Counted from the first letter of the stretch, positions 1 through 8,330 are shown. The stretch is 64,000 nt of DNA from an uncultured Flavobacteriaceae bacterium (GCA_947503105.1 CANNCM010000003.1:1-64000); one strand, 5' to 3'. Notes: generated by a model from the sequence alone, not told the origin. Translations and numbers: made by a program.

Positions 1-3000
1 TTTCTGTTGCCTCTGAACAATCAACTCCCGCATTGCTAAACGTTGGCGTAACGCTAACGGTAGCAACAATTGGAGATGTTCCTGAATTGACCGCAGTAAA
101 ACTTGGTATCGAACCTGTACCTGATGTTGGACTCAACCCTATGGAGGCATCAATACTCCATGCATATGTTGTAGTACCACCCGTGTTTTGTGTGTTGAAG
201 TTGATTTCAGATTGAACCTCATCATTACAAAGTACCAAATCAACAGGATCATCAACTTGAGCATCTGGATTTACTGTTATGGTAAAGGTTTCTGTTGGGC
301 CATCACAAGAGGTAGAACCTTGACTTATGGTTGGTGTAACGGTTATTGTAGCAATAATTGGCGCATTAGTTAGATTAGTTGCCACGAAAGAGGGAATCTC
401 ATTCGATCCACTTGATGAAAGCCCTATGCTATCATTATCATTGGTCCAACTAAATAGAGTACCTGGTTCATTTGTTAGAAAAGAAATAATCTGTGTAGTT
501 TGTGAATGGCAAAATACTAGATCATCAATAGGTTCAACTTGACCGACAGGAATATATTCTATTGTAGCTAAATCAAAAGTACTTAAACATGGTCCTGCAG
601 GATCATCCGTAGTTAAGGTAAATGTAATATTACCAATAAAATCTGTAGCATCTGGAATAAAAGTAGCATTTAAAGCGTTAACACTTGGCGAAAAAACACC
701 AGGAATATCAGCAGACCAAGTTGCTGATGATGCTGCACCACCAATAACTCCAGCCAGTTGTATCGGTGTATTAATACAAAAGGGGTCATAAGTCCCTGCA
801 TCAGCAGTTGCTTCTGACTGTACGTTCACTTCCACGACATCGCTAACGGCTGGACAAGGACCAGCAGGATCATCAGAAGTAAGTGTTAAAATAATATCAC
901 CAACATAATCTAAAGGCGGTGAATATGTCGTTGTTAAATCATTAGGACTTGGAGCAAATGATCCTCCCGCGACTGACGAAGTCCATGTTCCAAATGTTGT
1001 ACCACCACTAATACTAGCCGACAATTCAATATCTGAATTGACACAAATAACATCTGGACCAGAAACTGAAACTAAAACTTCTGGGAATATATCTATCGTC
1101 CCTGAAAGTTCATTTACTCCACATTCATTTGTAAGAGTTAAAGTGTAGGGGTATGTCCCCGCTGTTGAAAAAGTAACGGTTGGGTTTAAAATAGTAACAT
1201 CATTAATGGAGAGTCCAGATGCGCCTTGAAAATCCCATAAAAAGGTAGCATTATCATCCGCATAACAATTGAATACTTCCAATTCAAAAGTGTAACTTTC
1301 ACTTTCGCAAAGCTCTACAGTTGGTAGGGTCGTCTGTGGTTGTTCTTTGATCCTAATGGTTTTTACCATAGTATCTGGTTCACAGGCGGTACCATCAGTA
1401 TCAGTTCCAAGACTAACGGTCAAACTTATCTCATAAATCCCTGGTGTATTGAATTGAAAAACGGGCTCAAATGATGTTTCATCAGTTCCATTGGCAAAAT
1501 CCCAATTTGGGACTCCAGAAATTGGGCAATTATCTGGATTTTCAAAAGATACTGTCCAATCATATATATTTTGGTTGTCACACCCTGTTTGACTGGAATT
1601 ATTTTCGGAGGTTACAGTGGCTGGACCGCACACAGAATAAGTACTTAATTCGAAATCTGCAATAACTTCTGGAGTTACACATATAGTTTGGGTGTAAGAT
1701 GTAATTCCACAACGATTGCTTTGACCAGCAGATCCAGTAAAAAGAGTGACCTCATAATTTCCAGGTTGCAAGAACGTTATATCTATAGAAGTTGCTGCAT
1801 TACTACTCCAATTTGAGGCAGATTCTGCATTAACATCTACACCGCCTGGAACATACCCCATATGGCCAACAACGTTTGCATAAGTATTAGGACTAAGACT
1901 ACCATTTGAAGCAGAAGATAAAATTGAACCATCAGGAGCGGTAATTTGCCAAAATCTCTTATAAAAATCATTGCATTCACCATCACTAGTTATATTAGAG
2001 CCTTCTATTGTAGTATCATTAGCTGTTAAGGTCTCGTTTAAACAAATAGTGTTATTTGGTGGGTTTGGAATAAATTCAAATTGAGCTTCAGGCCCGCTTT
2101 CAATATATATGGGCGCAAAACCATTTGTTGATCGACCACAAGCATTTTCAGTAGTAATGGAAATTTCAAAGGCATTGGGATATGGAGTATCATTGAACAC
2201 TACATCAGTTTGCCCACATGATACTGCGTTATAGGTGTGAGTGTAAGTTGCTGGAGGTGGATGATTAAAGACTACAGGAGCAGAGCCATCACTGATTTGA
2301 ATGGTGTAAATTGTTCCTGGTCCATTCTGAGCTCCTGGTATTATGTTATAAACAACATCGCCTGGAGTACATAACACAGGGATGCCTTCGTTGCTTATTG
2401 TTGCTGTTGGTGATGCTCCAATATATAAATCAAAGGTCGATTGGTAAATACAAGAACCCTCTTGAATTTGATATACTACTTGAGCAAAACCCGTATTGAC
2501 ATAATGATCAATAAATTGATTGGGAAGATTAAAATTCTCACCTGTAAAAGAATAAATTAAAACACCATTCTGATCAGTGAGGGTATGAACAGAATTTGCA
2601 GTTGTATTTGTTGAAGTTGTTTGAAATGCAAAATTAGCTTCGAAGTTTGGATTTGTAGAAGTAGCATCAGAGCAAAAGGTGAAATAAGTATTTCCATTAA
2701 AGTTTGAAACCCCCCAACCATCTGGTTGAATTCCGGGCTCAATGTTTGAGCTTTCATCAACATTGATAATCAACGCTGAGGTTGTCCCATTGACATCTAA
2801 AGTTATAGTATAAACACCATTCTGATCAAAGGTAACATCATGAGGGCCTGGGGTGTCTGCTGAAGCTATGTCTCCACCTTCAAAATTCCATGTGTAAATG
2901 GCATCAGTTGGAACATCCGTTGAAGTATCAGTAAAAGTTACTGTAGATCCTTCACATATAGTGATTTGACCATCATTGTCATTATCTTCAGGTGTAGACG

Positions 3001-3121
3001 AGAAACTAACCTGAAAATCAAAAAATATATTTTCAATATTCGGCGAGGAGTTAACCGCCGCGGTAATTGGTAACACAACAAATAATCCAATAAAAATTGA
3101 AACTTTGGTAGTCTTAGTCAT
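1..3121 (-). CDS. Giant PKD/Ig-like repeat surface protein, N-terminal part (runs off left edge)
   Basis: The reading frame opens at the ATG ending at 3121 and was read open to base 1, giving at least 1040 residues; the C-terminus lies outside the window. The first ~23 residues (MTKTTKVSIFIGLFVVLPIT...) look like a signal peptide. Residues ~35-120 resemble a PKD domain (ICEGSTVTFTDTST...TWNFEGG...GVYTITLDV). Two Ig-like units with a SDDPAGPC/TTDDPAGPC motif lie at ~690-860. Two PKD-like units of ~100 residues follow from ~864 and ~964 (LVFCHSQTTQ/LVLCNDEVQS, IGLS..GSG.IPSF, P(I)IATITVTPT). Paired cysteines recur throughout. This architecture is typical of Bacteroidota cell-surface adhesins secreted by the type IX system, often ending in a gliding-motility-associated C-terminal domain, but that end is not visible. 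The ligand is unknown. A generic PKD/HYR surface protein is the alternative name. Confidence 0.88.
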   Translation of the reverse strand, partial: MTKTTKVSIFIGLFVVLPITAAVNSSPNIENIFFDFQVSFSSTPEDNDNDGQITICEGSTVTFTDTSTDVPTDAIYTWNFEGGDIASADTPGPHDVTFDQNGVYTITLDVNGTTSALIINVDESSNIEPGIQPDGWGVSNFNGNTYFTFCSDATSTNPNFEANFAFQTTSTNTTANSVHTLTDQNGVLIYSFTGENFNLPNQFIDHYVNTGFAQVVYQIQEGSCIYQSTFDLYIGASPTATISNEGIPVLCTPGDVVYNIIPGAQNGPGTIYTIQISDGSAPVVFNHPPPATYTHTYNAVSCGQTDVVFNDTPYPNAFEISITTENACGRSTNGFAPIYIESGPEAQFEFIPNPPNNTICLNETLTANDTTIEGSNITSDGECNDFYKRFWQITAPDGSILSSASNGSLSPNTYANVVGHMGYVPGGVDVNAESASNWSSNAATSIDITFLQPGNYEVTLFTGSAGQSNRCGITSYTQTICVTPEVIADFELSTYSVCGPATVTSENNSSQTGCDNQNIYDWTVSFENPDNCPISGVPNWDFANGTDETSFEPVFQFNTPGIYEISLTVSLGTDTDGTACEPDTMVKTIRIKEQPQTTLPTVELCESESYTFELEVFNCYADDNATFLWDFQGASGLSINDVTILNPTVTFSTAGTYPYTLTLTNECGVNELSGTIDIFPEVLVSVSGPDVICVNSDIELSASISGGTTFGTWTSSVAGGSFAPSPNDLTTTYSPPLDYVGDIILTLTSDDPAGPCPAVSDVVEVNVQSEATADAGTYDPFCINTPIQLAGVIGGAASSATWSADIPGVFSPSVNALNATFIPDATDFIGNITFTLTTDDPAGPCLSTFDLATIEYIPVGQVEPIDDLVFCHSQTTQIISFLTNEPGTLFSWTNDNDSIGLSSSGSNEIPSFVATNLTNAPIIATITVTPTISQGSTSCDGPTETFTITVNPDAQVDDPVDLVLCNDEVQSEINFNTQNTGGTTTYAWSIDASIGLSPTSGTGSIPSFTAVNSGTSPIVATVSVTPTFSNAGVDCSEATE

Positions 3122-3232
3122 TCTCTTTATTAGGTTAAAAACTGAGTGCATATGGAATATTTTAATGTTTAAATATATGTAAAATATATTAAACGTATTT
3201 TATCTTTAATTATGATTCTGTTAAAATAAAAA

Positions 3233-3592
3233 TCAATATAATAAATGTGATTTTGACCTGTTATTCCATTTAGCTTGACTTTGATAATCTACAAAATAAA
3301 TCAATAAATCTGCCTGGCTTTTGTAATCTACAAAAAATATTGTCTTATCAGACTGGCTTTTGTAGTCAACAAAATACCATAACCCTTCATTACCTTTTGC
3401 TTGACTTTGATAATCTACTTTGAACACATTTAGATCAGCTTGACTTTGGTAATCCACCACAAACACCTTGATGTCGGCTTGGCTTGCATAATCTACACTG
3501 TAAATTTTCTGTGCAGCCGCCAAATTGAATGCTAAAAACAAAGCACTAAAAAATTGAAATTTTTGAATATTCACAATTGATATATATTTCAA
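3233..3592 (-). CDS. Secreted VDYxSQA-repeat protein (DUF6150 / 7(1) septoil-knot type)
   Basis: A 119-residue protein with a signal peptide (hydrophobic ~13-25, cleavage probably after LAAA before Q28). The mature part is almost entirely six copies of an eight-residue motif: VDYASQAD, VDYQSQAD, VDYQSQAK, VDYKSQSD, VDYKSQAD, VDYQSQAK, spaced 10-11 residues apart except one longer link (KGNEGLWYF). The tail is KWNNRSKSHLLY. From memory, this pattern matches the DUF6150 family, whose members have been described as a 7(1) torus ('septoil') knot; that assignment is recognition, not a search. Its function is unknown. Known members are often cytosolic-looking; here a leader suggests export. It sits 66 nt downstream of the endonuclease gene on the same strand and could be co-transcribed. 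Confidence 0.8.
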   Translation of the reverse strand: MKYISIVNIQKFQFFSALFLAFNLAAAQKIYSVDYASQADIKVFVVDYQSQADLNVFKVDYQSQAKGNEGLWYFVDYKSQSDKTIFFVDYKSQADLLIYFVDYQSQAKWNNRSKSHLLY

Positions 3593-3658
3593 TAAATATA
3601 AAACATATTTTTATCAATTATGATCCATTTTTGGTACATTTATTTTTGACAAAAATCT

Positions 3659-4747
3659 TTATCTAACTAAAAATTTTGATTGAAAAACGTCACCAGAATT
3701 TTCCACCTGAATGATGTACAACCCTGATGGGAAACTTGAAACGTCTATGGTACTGCTTGTCTCACTAGAGAATATAATTTTCTGACCTAATTGATTGTAA
3801 ATATGAACATTAAACTCATCTTCGTTTAGCCCATTGATTGCTATTGTTCTATTTGTAATTGTTGGCGAAATGGATATTGAAATTTCATTTTCTACTGCAG
3901 TAGAAAGCGTTCCCCAAGTATCAACTGCAGCTGGACCATTCCAAATCATGGTTGCTAAATATGGGTTATCTATAAAAGGATTTCTATTGCCTTGATAGGA
4001 AAAAATGACATCATTTCTTGTCTGCTCCAAGACCGAAACAGGATCTTCCTCATTCCACTCCAAAAACACATCTGGCATATCGCCATTAGGCGAATAATTG
4101 ACACTTCCTGTTGCAGAGTTTATGGCTTCACACTGTGCTGGATATCTTAGGTACATATACATTATTATTCGAGCAACATCGCCTTTCCATTCGTCGCCGG
4201 GGTAAAAATAATCTCCATTTATAATTTTTGAATCCTCACCTGAATCATCAATAAATAACCGATTGCTACGTTGGGAATTTTTTTGTGAATCCGCTGCACG
4301 AAGATTATGCACATCTGTTCCAGAACCAGGGTCATTGGTAACCAAACTTGGTTGAGCTAATGACTTTGCAAATACATGCTCTCGGTTCCATAAACCTATA
4401 CAAGAGCTCGAATGGCATGTATCAAAAGCATCTCTAGAGCGGTCTGTCATAAAAGTTCCATCATTATCATCAAAACCATATATTAACAACACCTTGTCTG
4501 AATTCTGAAATTCAAGATCACTTTGTCTCAAAATATCCCATGTATCTGTGGTTGACGATGTGTAAGGAATATCTGTGGTGTGTGTGTCAATTATAAGGTT
4601 TGAAAGCTGAATTTTTAGTGCGTCTTCTTGTTGAGAGAAATCAATAGATGAATAGTAATCTGGAATTTGGGCAGTTACAACGTTGAAGGCAGTAAGGCAT
4701 ACAAACAACAACAACAACAACAACAAGTTGTAATTTAATTTAGACAT
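3659..4747 (-). CDS. Secreted endonuclease I family nuclease with T9SS sorting domain
   Basis: About 362 residues. A signal peptide with a seven-leucine core is followed by an Endonuclease_1 domain (EndA/NucM family): WNREHVFAKSL near residue 120, GTDVHNLRAADSQKNSQRSNR near 143-163, the W-GDVARIIMYMYLRYP stretch and NRNPFIDNP. Family members cut DNA and RNA non-specifically outside the cytoplasm. The last ~75 residues (ISISPTITNRTI...YNQLGQKI...SSFPSGLYIIQV...KFLVR) form a type IX secretion type A sorting domain, so the enzyme is probably exported across the outer membrane. I chose the ATG at 4747 (MSKLNYN) over an upstream ATG at 4774, because a TAAATTTG promoter box lies at 4772-4779 and would put the transcription start inside the longer frame. 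Confidence 0.92.
   Translation of the reverse strand: MSKLNYNLLLLLLLFVCLTAFNVVTAQIPDYYSSIDFSQQEDALKIQLSNLIIDTHTTDIPYTSSTTDTWDILRQSDLEFQNSDKVLLIYGFDDNDGTFMTDRSRDAFDTCHSSSCIGLWNREHVFAKSLAQPSLVTNDPGSGTDVHNLRAADSQKNSQRSNRLFIDDSGEDSKIINGDYFYPGDEWKGDVARIIMYMYLRYPAQCEAINSATGSVNYSPNGDMPDVFLEWNEEDPVSVLEQTRNDVIFSYQGNRNPFIDNPYLATMIWNGPAAVDTWGTLSTAVENEISISISPTITNRTIAINGLNEDEFNVHIYNQLGQKIIFSSETSSTIDVSSFPSGLYIIQVENSGDVFQSKFLVR
4704..4726 (-). repeat. TTG triplet microsatellite in the endonuclease signal peptide
   Basis: Seven perfect AAC units on the + strand (TTG Leu codons in the gene's frame) encode the whole leucine run of the signal peptide h-region. Slippage would add or remove leucines without shifting the frame. 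Confidence 0.85.
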
Positions 4748-4771
4748 AAAAAAGTTAATCTGGTTAAGGCA

Positions 4772-4779
4772 CAAATTTA
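4772..4779 (-). promoter_or_regulatory. TAnnTTTG -7 box for the endonuclease gene
   Basis: On the minus strand the sequence reads TAAATTTG, matching the Bacteroidota sigma-70 -7 consensus, 24 nt before the ATG at 4747. It supports the shorter start codon. No clear -33 TTTG was found. Confidence 0.55.
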
Positions 4780-4811
4780 TGAAATAAATATCAGCATTAG
4801 TTGAAAAATTC

Positions 4812-4819
4812 TATTTTTG
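4812..4819 (+). promoter_or_regulatory. TAnnTTTG -7 box for the nucleotidyltransferase gene
   Basis: TATTTTTG lies 20 nt before the ATG at 4840. It falls inside a possible upstream TTG-initiated extension of the frame, which argues against that longer start. Confidence 0.5.
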
Positions 4820-4839
4820 CGATAATTAAATTACTGATA

Positions 4840-5724
4840 ATGACATTATTACTTATGGCCGCTGGAAGCGGAAGTCGCTACGGAAAACTCAAACAATTTG
4901 ATGACCTTGGGCCAGCTGGAGAATTTTTGATGGAGTTTAGCATTTTTGATGCTATTCAAAATGGTTTTAATCATATTGTTGTCATTACCAAACAAGAAAA
5001 TCAAGAGTTTCTAAAACAACACCTTTCCGAACGTATTGGAACTGCTGTAAAATTAGATGTCCTTGTTCAAAAAATTGAAGATATTCCAACAGGGATTGAA
5101 ATCACAAAGGAAAGAAAAAAACCATGGGGCACTGCGCATGCGGTTTGGACAGCAAGACATGTCATCAAAACCCCTTTTGTAATTATCAATGCTGACGACT
5201 ATTATGGGCAGGAAGCTTTTGAAGGTGCTGCAAATTTTATTCAAAAACAAAAAAGCAATGATGTCTTTGCACTTGTTGGATACCAACTCAAAGACACTTT
5301 ATCTGATTTTGGTTCTGTTTCCAGAGGGGTATGTACTGTAAAAAATAACATCCTGAACTCTATAGTAGAACGCACAAAAATTTCTAAAAACAACGCTATA
5401 ATTACAGATCAGGATTCTGGTTTAACTTTGGATGAAAATGCTACTGTTTCTATGAATTTTTGGATTTGTACTCCAAAAATTTTCGACTATACAGGCCCCT
5501 ATTTCAAAGCCTTTTTATCGAATGCCGAAAATCATGAAAAAAATGAAATATACTTACCATTTGTTGCCCAAGAAATGATGCAAAATGGTCATATCTCTGT
5601 TGAAGTTATTAAAGCCAAAAGCCAGTGGTTTGGCGTGACCTATTATGAAGACAAGACACTTGCTGTAAGCACTTTGGCTACATTGGTAAAAGAAAAAAAA
5701 TACCCAAGTCCTCTGTGGAAATAA
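4840..5724 (+). CDS. Nucleotidyltransferase family protein (NDP-sugar pyrophosphorylase-like)
   Basis: 294 residues from the ATG at 4840. The N-terminus MTLLLMAAGSGSRYGKLKQ is the G-x-G-x-R-x-G-x-x-K signature of sugar-1-phosphate nucleotidyltransferases. PWGTAHAVWTA and the metal-binding INADDYYG stretch follow, near residues 100-130. Such enzymes join an NTP to a phosphorylated sugar or alcohol to make an activated donor for cell-envelope synthesis. The substrate cannot be told from the sequence. Single gene, divergent from the endonuclease (intergenic ~90 nt) and ending 1 nt before the convergent rhodanese gene. Confidence 0.82.
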   Translation: MTLLLMAAGSGSRYGKLKQFDDLGPAGEFLMEFSIFDAIQNGFNHIVVITKQENQEFLKQHLSERIGTAVKLDVLVQKIEDIPTGIEITKERKKPWGTAHAVWTARHVIKTPFVIINADDYYGQEAFEGAANFIQKQKSNDVFALVGYQLKDTLSDFGSVSRGVCTVKNNILNSIVERTKISKNNAIITDQDSGLTLDENATVSMNFWICTPKIFDYTGPYFKAFLSNAENHEKNEIYLPFVAQEMMQNGHISVEVIKAKSQWFGVTYYEDKTLAVSTLATLVKEKKYPSPLWK

Positions 5725-5725
5725 G

Positions 5726-6115
5726 TTATTTTTGAATTTCTTTTTTTTCTAATTTCCACTGCGAAAAACCGCCTTTCAAGTCATAAATTTTCTCAAAACC
5801 TTTAGCCGCTAGTTTTGAAGCACATTTCGCACTTCGACCACCAGACTTACAATAAACGATTATGGGTTTTGTTTTGTCTAACTCATCTATTTTGGCATCA
5901 AAATTTTCACCCCAAAAATCAATATTTTGTGCATTTGGCACATGGCCCTCGTTATACTCCGAAGGCGTTCGGACATCTACCAGTTGCATGTCCTCCAAAT
6001 GTACAAGTTCTTGCATTTCTTCTACAGAAATTAAGTTTAGATTTTGTGATCTAGTTTCTTTGCAATTAAACAAAAAACAAACACAAAACGTCAATAATAA
6101 AAAGTGCTTTTTCAT
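5726..6115 (-). CDS. Rhodanese-like domain lipoprotein
   Basis: 129 residues from the ATG at 6115 (MKKHFLLLTF); an upstream in-frame ATG at 6151 would overlap the preceding gene and displace the leader. The hydrophobic leader ends in FLFNC, a plausible if non-canonical lipobox, so the mature protein is probably a lipoprotein in the periplasm. A single rhodanese domain follows: VDVRTPSEYNEGHVPNAQNI, then the active-site loop YCKSGGRS with the persulfide-forming cysteine, then GFEKIYDLKGGFSQW. Members transfer sulfur or handle thiols. It is the last gene of a four-gene redox operon, 11 nt behind a second rhodanese whose catalytic loop is nearly identical. Confidence 0.87.
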   Translation of the reverse strand: MKKHFLLLTFCVCFLFNCKETRSQNLNLISVEEMQELVHLEDMQLVDVRTPSEYNEGHVPNAQNIDFWGENFDAKIDELDKTKPIIVYCKSGGRSAKCASKLAAKGFEKIYDLKGGFSQWKLEKKEIQK

Positions 6116-6126
6116 CGTGTTTTTTT

Positions 6127-6438
6127 TTAATATTCCATTTCTCCTGACCATTCAGAAAAACCTCCGTCCAGATTATAGGTGTGTTCAAATCCCAATTGCT
6201 GCATTACTGCACATGCTTGAGCACTACGTCCTCCTGATTTACAATACACGAAATAATGAAGTTTTTTGTCTAGATTTTCAAGCTCAACCATAAACTCTTG
6301 AGCTTTATAGATGTCTAAATTCAAAGAATTTGGTATTCTACCCTCTTCAACTTCTACTGCTGTACGAACGTCCAACACTTTAGAATTTGGGGTTTTGGAA
6401 AGTTGATCAGACCATTCTTGTTGTGCTAAGTTTTTCAT
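6127..6438 (-). CDS. Cytosolic single-domain rhodanese-like protein
   Basis: 103 residues beginning MKNLAQQEW; an ATG four codons upstream (6450) is the alternative. There is no signal peptide. It has VLDVRTAVEVEEGRIPNSLNLDIY, the catalytic loop YCKSGGRSAQAC and YNLDGGFSEW, a complete small rhodanese fold (GlpE-like size). It probably transfers sulfane sulfur to a cytosolic acceptor. It shares the loop and C-terminal motif with the lipoprotein rhodanese directly downstream, suggesting tandem duplication followed by relocation of one copy. Confidence 0.87.
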   Translation of the reverse strand: MKNLAQQEWSDQLSKTPNSKVLDVRTAVEVEEGRIPNSLNLDIYKAQEFMVELENLDKKLHYFVYCKSGGRSAQACAVMQQLGFEHTYNLDGGFSEWSGEMEY

Positions 6439-6494
6439 TATTTTGATCAATTTTAGTTTTTTAATTTGACGACAAAAAGAACAGAATGTTACAA

Positions 6495-7091
6495 TTAAAT
6501 CTTAATTGAGCATCCAATAGCTTTTGTTTTTGAAATAGAAACTTCCTTGTTATTCAATAGTGCATCGACCGCATTTTCTACATATTTTGTTTTCACCATT
6601 GATGCATCTTTATAGTTGTCATCTATGGCACCAATATATCGAACAATATTTGTATTATTTTCTTTTTCTAAGATATACACATGGGGTGTTTTTGTTGCAC
6701 CATATTGTGGAAAAATAGACTGTTCTCTATCTATAACATATGGAAAGGTAAATCCTTTTTCTGTAGCACGTTTTTTCATAGCAGCCAAAGAATCTCCAGG
6801 TTTTATACTGATATCATTGGGCATAATAGCAACAACGGGGTATCCTTTTGAAGCATATTTTTTATTTAAAGCTTCTATGCGGTCTTCATATGCAACTGCA
6901 TAAGGACAAGTATTACAGGTAAAGATCAAAATAAACCCTTTGGCTTGGGTAAAATCAGAAAGTGAAATGAAATTACCGTCAATATTTTCAAGTTTAAAAT
7001 CTGTTGCAACGTCGCCAATATCATAACCCTTTTGGGCCAAAAGTGTTGTTGTCATTAATAGACTAAAAAGTAATAATTTTAGATTTTTCAT
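6495..7091 (-). CDS. Secreted thioredoxin-fold protein (AhpC/TSA-like)
   Basis: 198 residues with a signal peptide (MKNLKLLLFSLLMTTTLLA|Q). The domain begins YDIGDVATDFKLENIDG as in AhpC/TSA and TlpA proteins. The redox motif is TCNTCPYA (C-N-T-C) near residue 60, followed by VVAIMPND and GATKTPHVYIL with the cis-proline expected of thioredoxin folds. Flavobacterial proteins of this type are annotated as thioredoxin family proteins; they probably reduce thiols or peroxides in the periplasm. The gene starts 5 nt after the upstream TlpA-like gene, so the two are co-transcribed. Confidence 0.85.
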   Translation of the reverse strand: MKNLKLLLFSLLMTTTLLAQKGYDIGDVATDFKLENIDGNFISLSDFTQAKGFILIFTCNTCPYAVAYEDRIEALNKKYASKGYPVVAIMPNDISIKPGDSLAAMKKRATEKGFTFPYVIDREQSIFPQYGATKTPHVYILEKENNTNIVRYIGAIDDNYKDASMVKTKYVENAVDALLNNKEVSISKTKAIGCSIKI

Positions 7092-7096
7092 ATCGT

Positions 7097-7576
7097 TTAA
7101 TTTAAAAATTTCTGGACTTCATTTACCAATTCATCGTAAGTAAACGATTGTGGGTAAAATTGACGTTTATTTTTATTATAAATGAGGGTTACTGGTATGG
7201 CACCATCCCATTTTGAATCAATTTGAGGAATCCAAGTATTCATGTTTACATCATCTAAAACGATGACTTTAGATTTTAATTGTTTTTTTTTCAAAAAGGG
7301 TTTGAGTTTTGTTTCATATTGATTTGGAAAATCTAAACTAATAAGAAGCACCTCAACGTCTTTTTCGAAGTTTTCTTGAAGTTGCTCAAAATAAGGTAAT
7401 TCTTTGACGCAAGGCGCACACCAAGTTGCCCAAAAATTGACCACATGAACCTTAGAATCCTTTTGATGTAAAAAGGAATCAATTCCTTGAAAATCATACA
7501 CTTCCAATTCCTTTTGATGGGGTATACAACCAAAAACGAGAAACACAAAAATGAAATACTTAAAAAAACGCATCAA
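7097..7576 (-). CDS. TlpA-like thioredoxin lipoprotein
   Basis: 159 residues. The leader MMRFFKYFIFVFLVFGC ends in a good lipobox (LVFG|C), predicting a lipid-anchored periplasmic protein. The domain shows NFWATWCAPCVKELPYF with the WCAPC thiol-disulfide site near residue 53 and a cis-proline in AIPVTLIY. Family role: disulfide reduction or thiol exchange outside the cytoplasm. First gene of the operon that continues into the AhpC/TSA-like protein and the two rhodaneses. A second Met one codon in (7573) is an equally possible start. Confidence 0.86.
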   Translation of the reverse strand: MMRFFKYFIFVFLVFGCIPHQKELEVYDFQGIDSFLHQKDSKVHVVNFWATWCAPCVKELPYFEQLQENFEKDVEVLLISLDFPNQYETKLKPFLKKKQLKSKVIVLDDVNMNTWIPQIDSKWDGAIPVTLIYNKNKRQFYPQSFTYDELVNEVQKFLN

Positions 7577-7660
7577 AAATTAACAAATAATTATGTGCCA
7601 ATTTACAATTTTTCAAATTAAATTTAGAACTTTGTAAAATAGAAATAAAACCTAAAAATT

Positions 7661-8224
7661 ATGAAATCAATTAAAACATTATTTATCGCCCTTATCTCAT
7701 TATCATTATTTGCATTCACATCTCAAATTACAAAAGAAGTCAATGTAGAAAATAGTGTTGTGAAATGGACAGGCTATAAAGTTACAGGACAACATGAAGG
7801 CACTATTATGATCAAAAAAGGGTCTCTTGATTTTGAAGACAATACACTTGTTGGTGGTAAGTTTATCATTGATATGACCACAATAAACACTACTGATTTG
7901 GAAGGCGACTACAAGAAAAAATTGGACGGACACCTTAAAGATGATGATTTCTTTGGTGTAGAAAAGCATAAAACTGCAACTTTAGTTATTACTTCCTTAA
8001 AGCAGAATGGTAGCAATTATATGGTCGCTGCCGATATGACCATCAAAGGCATTACCAACAAGGTAACATTCAAAATGGAAGTTTCTGAAAATTCTGCAAC
8101 TGCTAATTTGAAAATTGACCGTACTAAATTTGACATCAAATACGGATCTGCTAGCTTTTTTGACGGTTTGAAAGATCGTGCTATCTATGATGAATTTGAT
8201 CTTAATGTTAATCTTTCATTTTAA
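7661..8224 (+). CDS. YceI family periplasmic protein
   Basis: 187 residues with a signal peptide (MKSIKTLFIALISLSLFAFTS). The mature part has the YceI lipocalin-like pattern: VVKWTGYKVTGQHEGTI, GGKFIIDMTTINTTD, LDGHLKDDDFFGVEKHKTATLVITS, MTIKGITNKVTFKM and the terminal FDLNVNLSF. YceI proteins bind isoprenoid-type amphiphiles in a beta-barrel and are often induced by stress. The gene stands alone, divergent from the redox operon and just upstream of the trp leader. Confidence 0.9.
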   Translation: MKSIKTLFIALISLSLFAFTSQITKEVNVENSVVKWTGYKVTGQHEGTIMIKKGSLDFEDNTLVGGKFIIDMTTINTTDLEGDYKKKLDGHLKDDDFFGVEKHKTATLVITSLKQNGSNYMVAADMTIKGITNKVTFKMEVSENSATANLKIDRTKFDIKYGSASFFDGLKDRAIYDEFDLNVNLSF

Positions 8225-8235
8225 TTAAAAAAATA

Positions 8236-8266
8236 TTTGCAAACTAAAAAAAGCTGCTTATATTTG
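8236..8266 (+). promoter_or_regulatory. Promoter of the trp operon
   Basis: A full Bacteroidota-type promoter: -33 TTTG at 8236-8239, a 19-nt spacer, and -7 box TATATTTG (TAnnTTTG) at 8259-8266. Transcription should start a few bases before the leader-peptide ATG at 8274, so the leader mRNA would be almost leaderless. Confidence 0.72.
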
Positions 8267-8273
8267 ATTAAAT

Positions 8274-8330
8274 ATGAATATCAAAAAACAAAATACTTGG
8301 TGGTGGGCAACTCGATCTCGATTATCGTGA
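8274..8330 (+). CDS. Trp operon leader peptide with three consecutive Trp codons
   Basis: An 18-codon reading frame, MNIKKQNTWWWATRSRLS, ends at TGA 8328-8330. Three adjacent TGG codons (8298-8306) stand where a ribosome would stall when charged tRNA-Trp is scarce. Three features together make this a ribosome-mediated attenuator peptide: the promoter 8 nt upstream, the rho-independent hairpin 25 nt downstream, and trpE immediately after. The peptide itself is not expected to have another function. Confidence 0.85.
   Translation: MNIKKQNTWWWATRSRLS

Noticed and set aside
1471-2499. Several short frames on the plus strand and one on the minus strand inside the large surface protein region.
   Set aside because: The minus-strand 1040-residue frame translates cleanly to PKD/Ig-like repeats; the others are off-frame shadows.
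5862-6293. A 143-codon plus-strand frame across the two rhodanese genes.
   Set aside because: It is antisense to two well-supported genes and has no recognisable domain or promoter.
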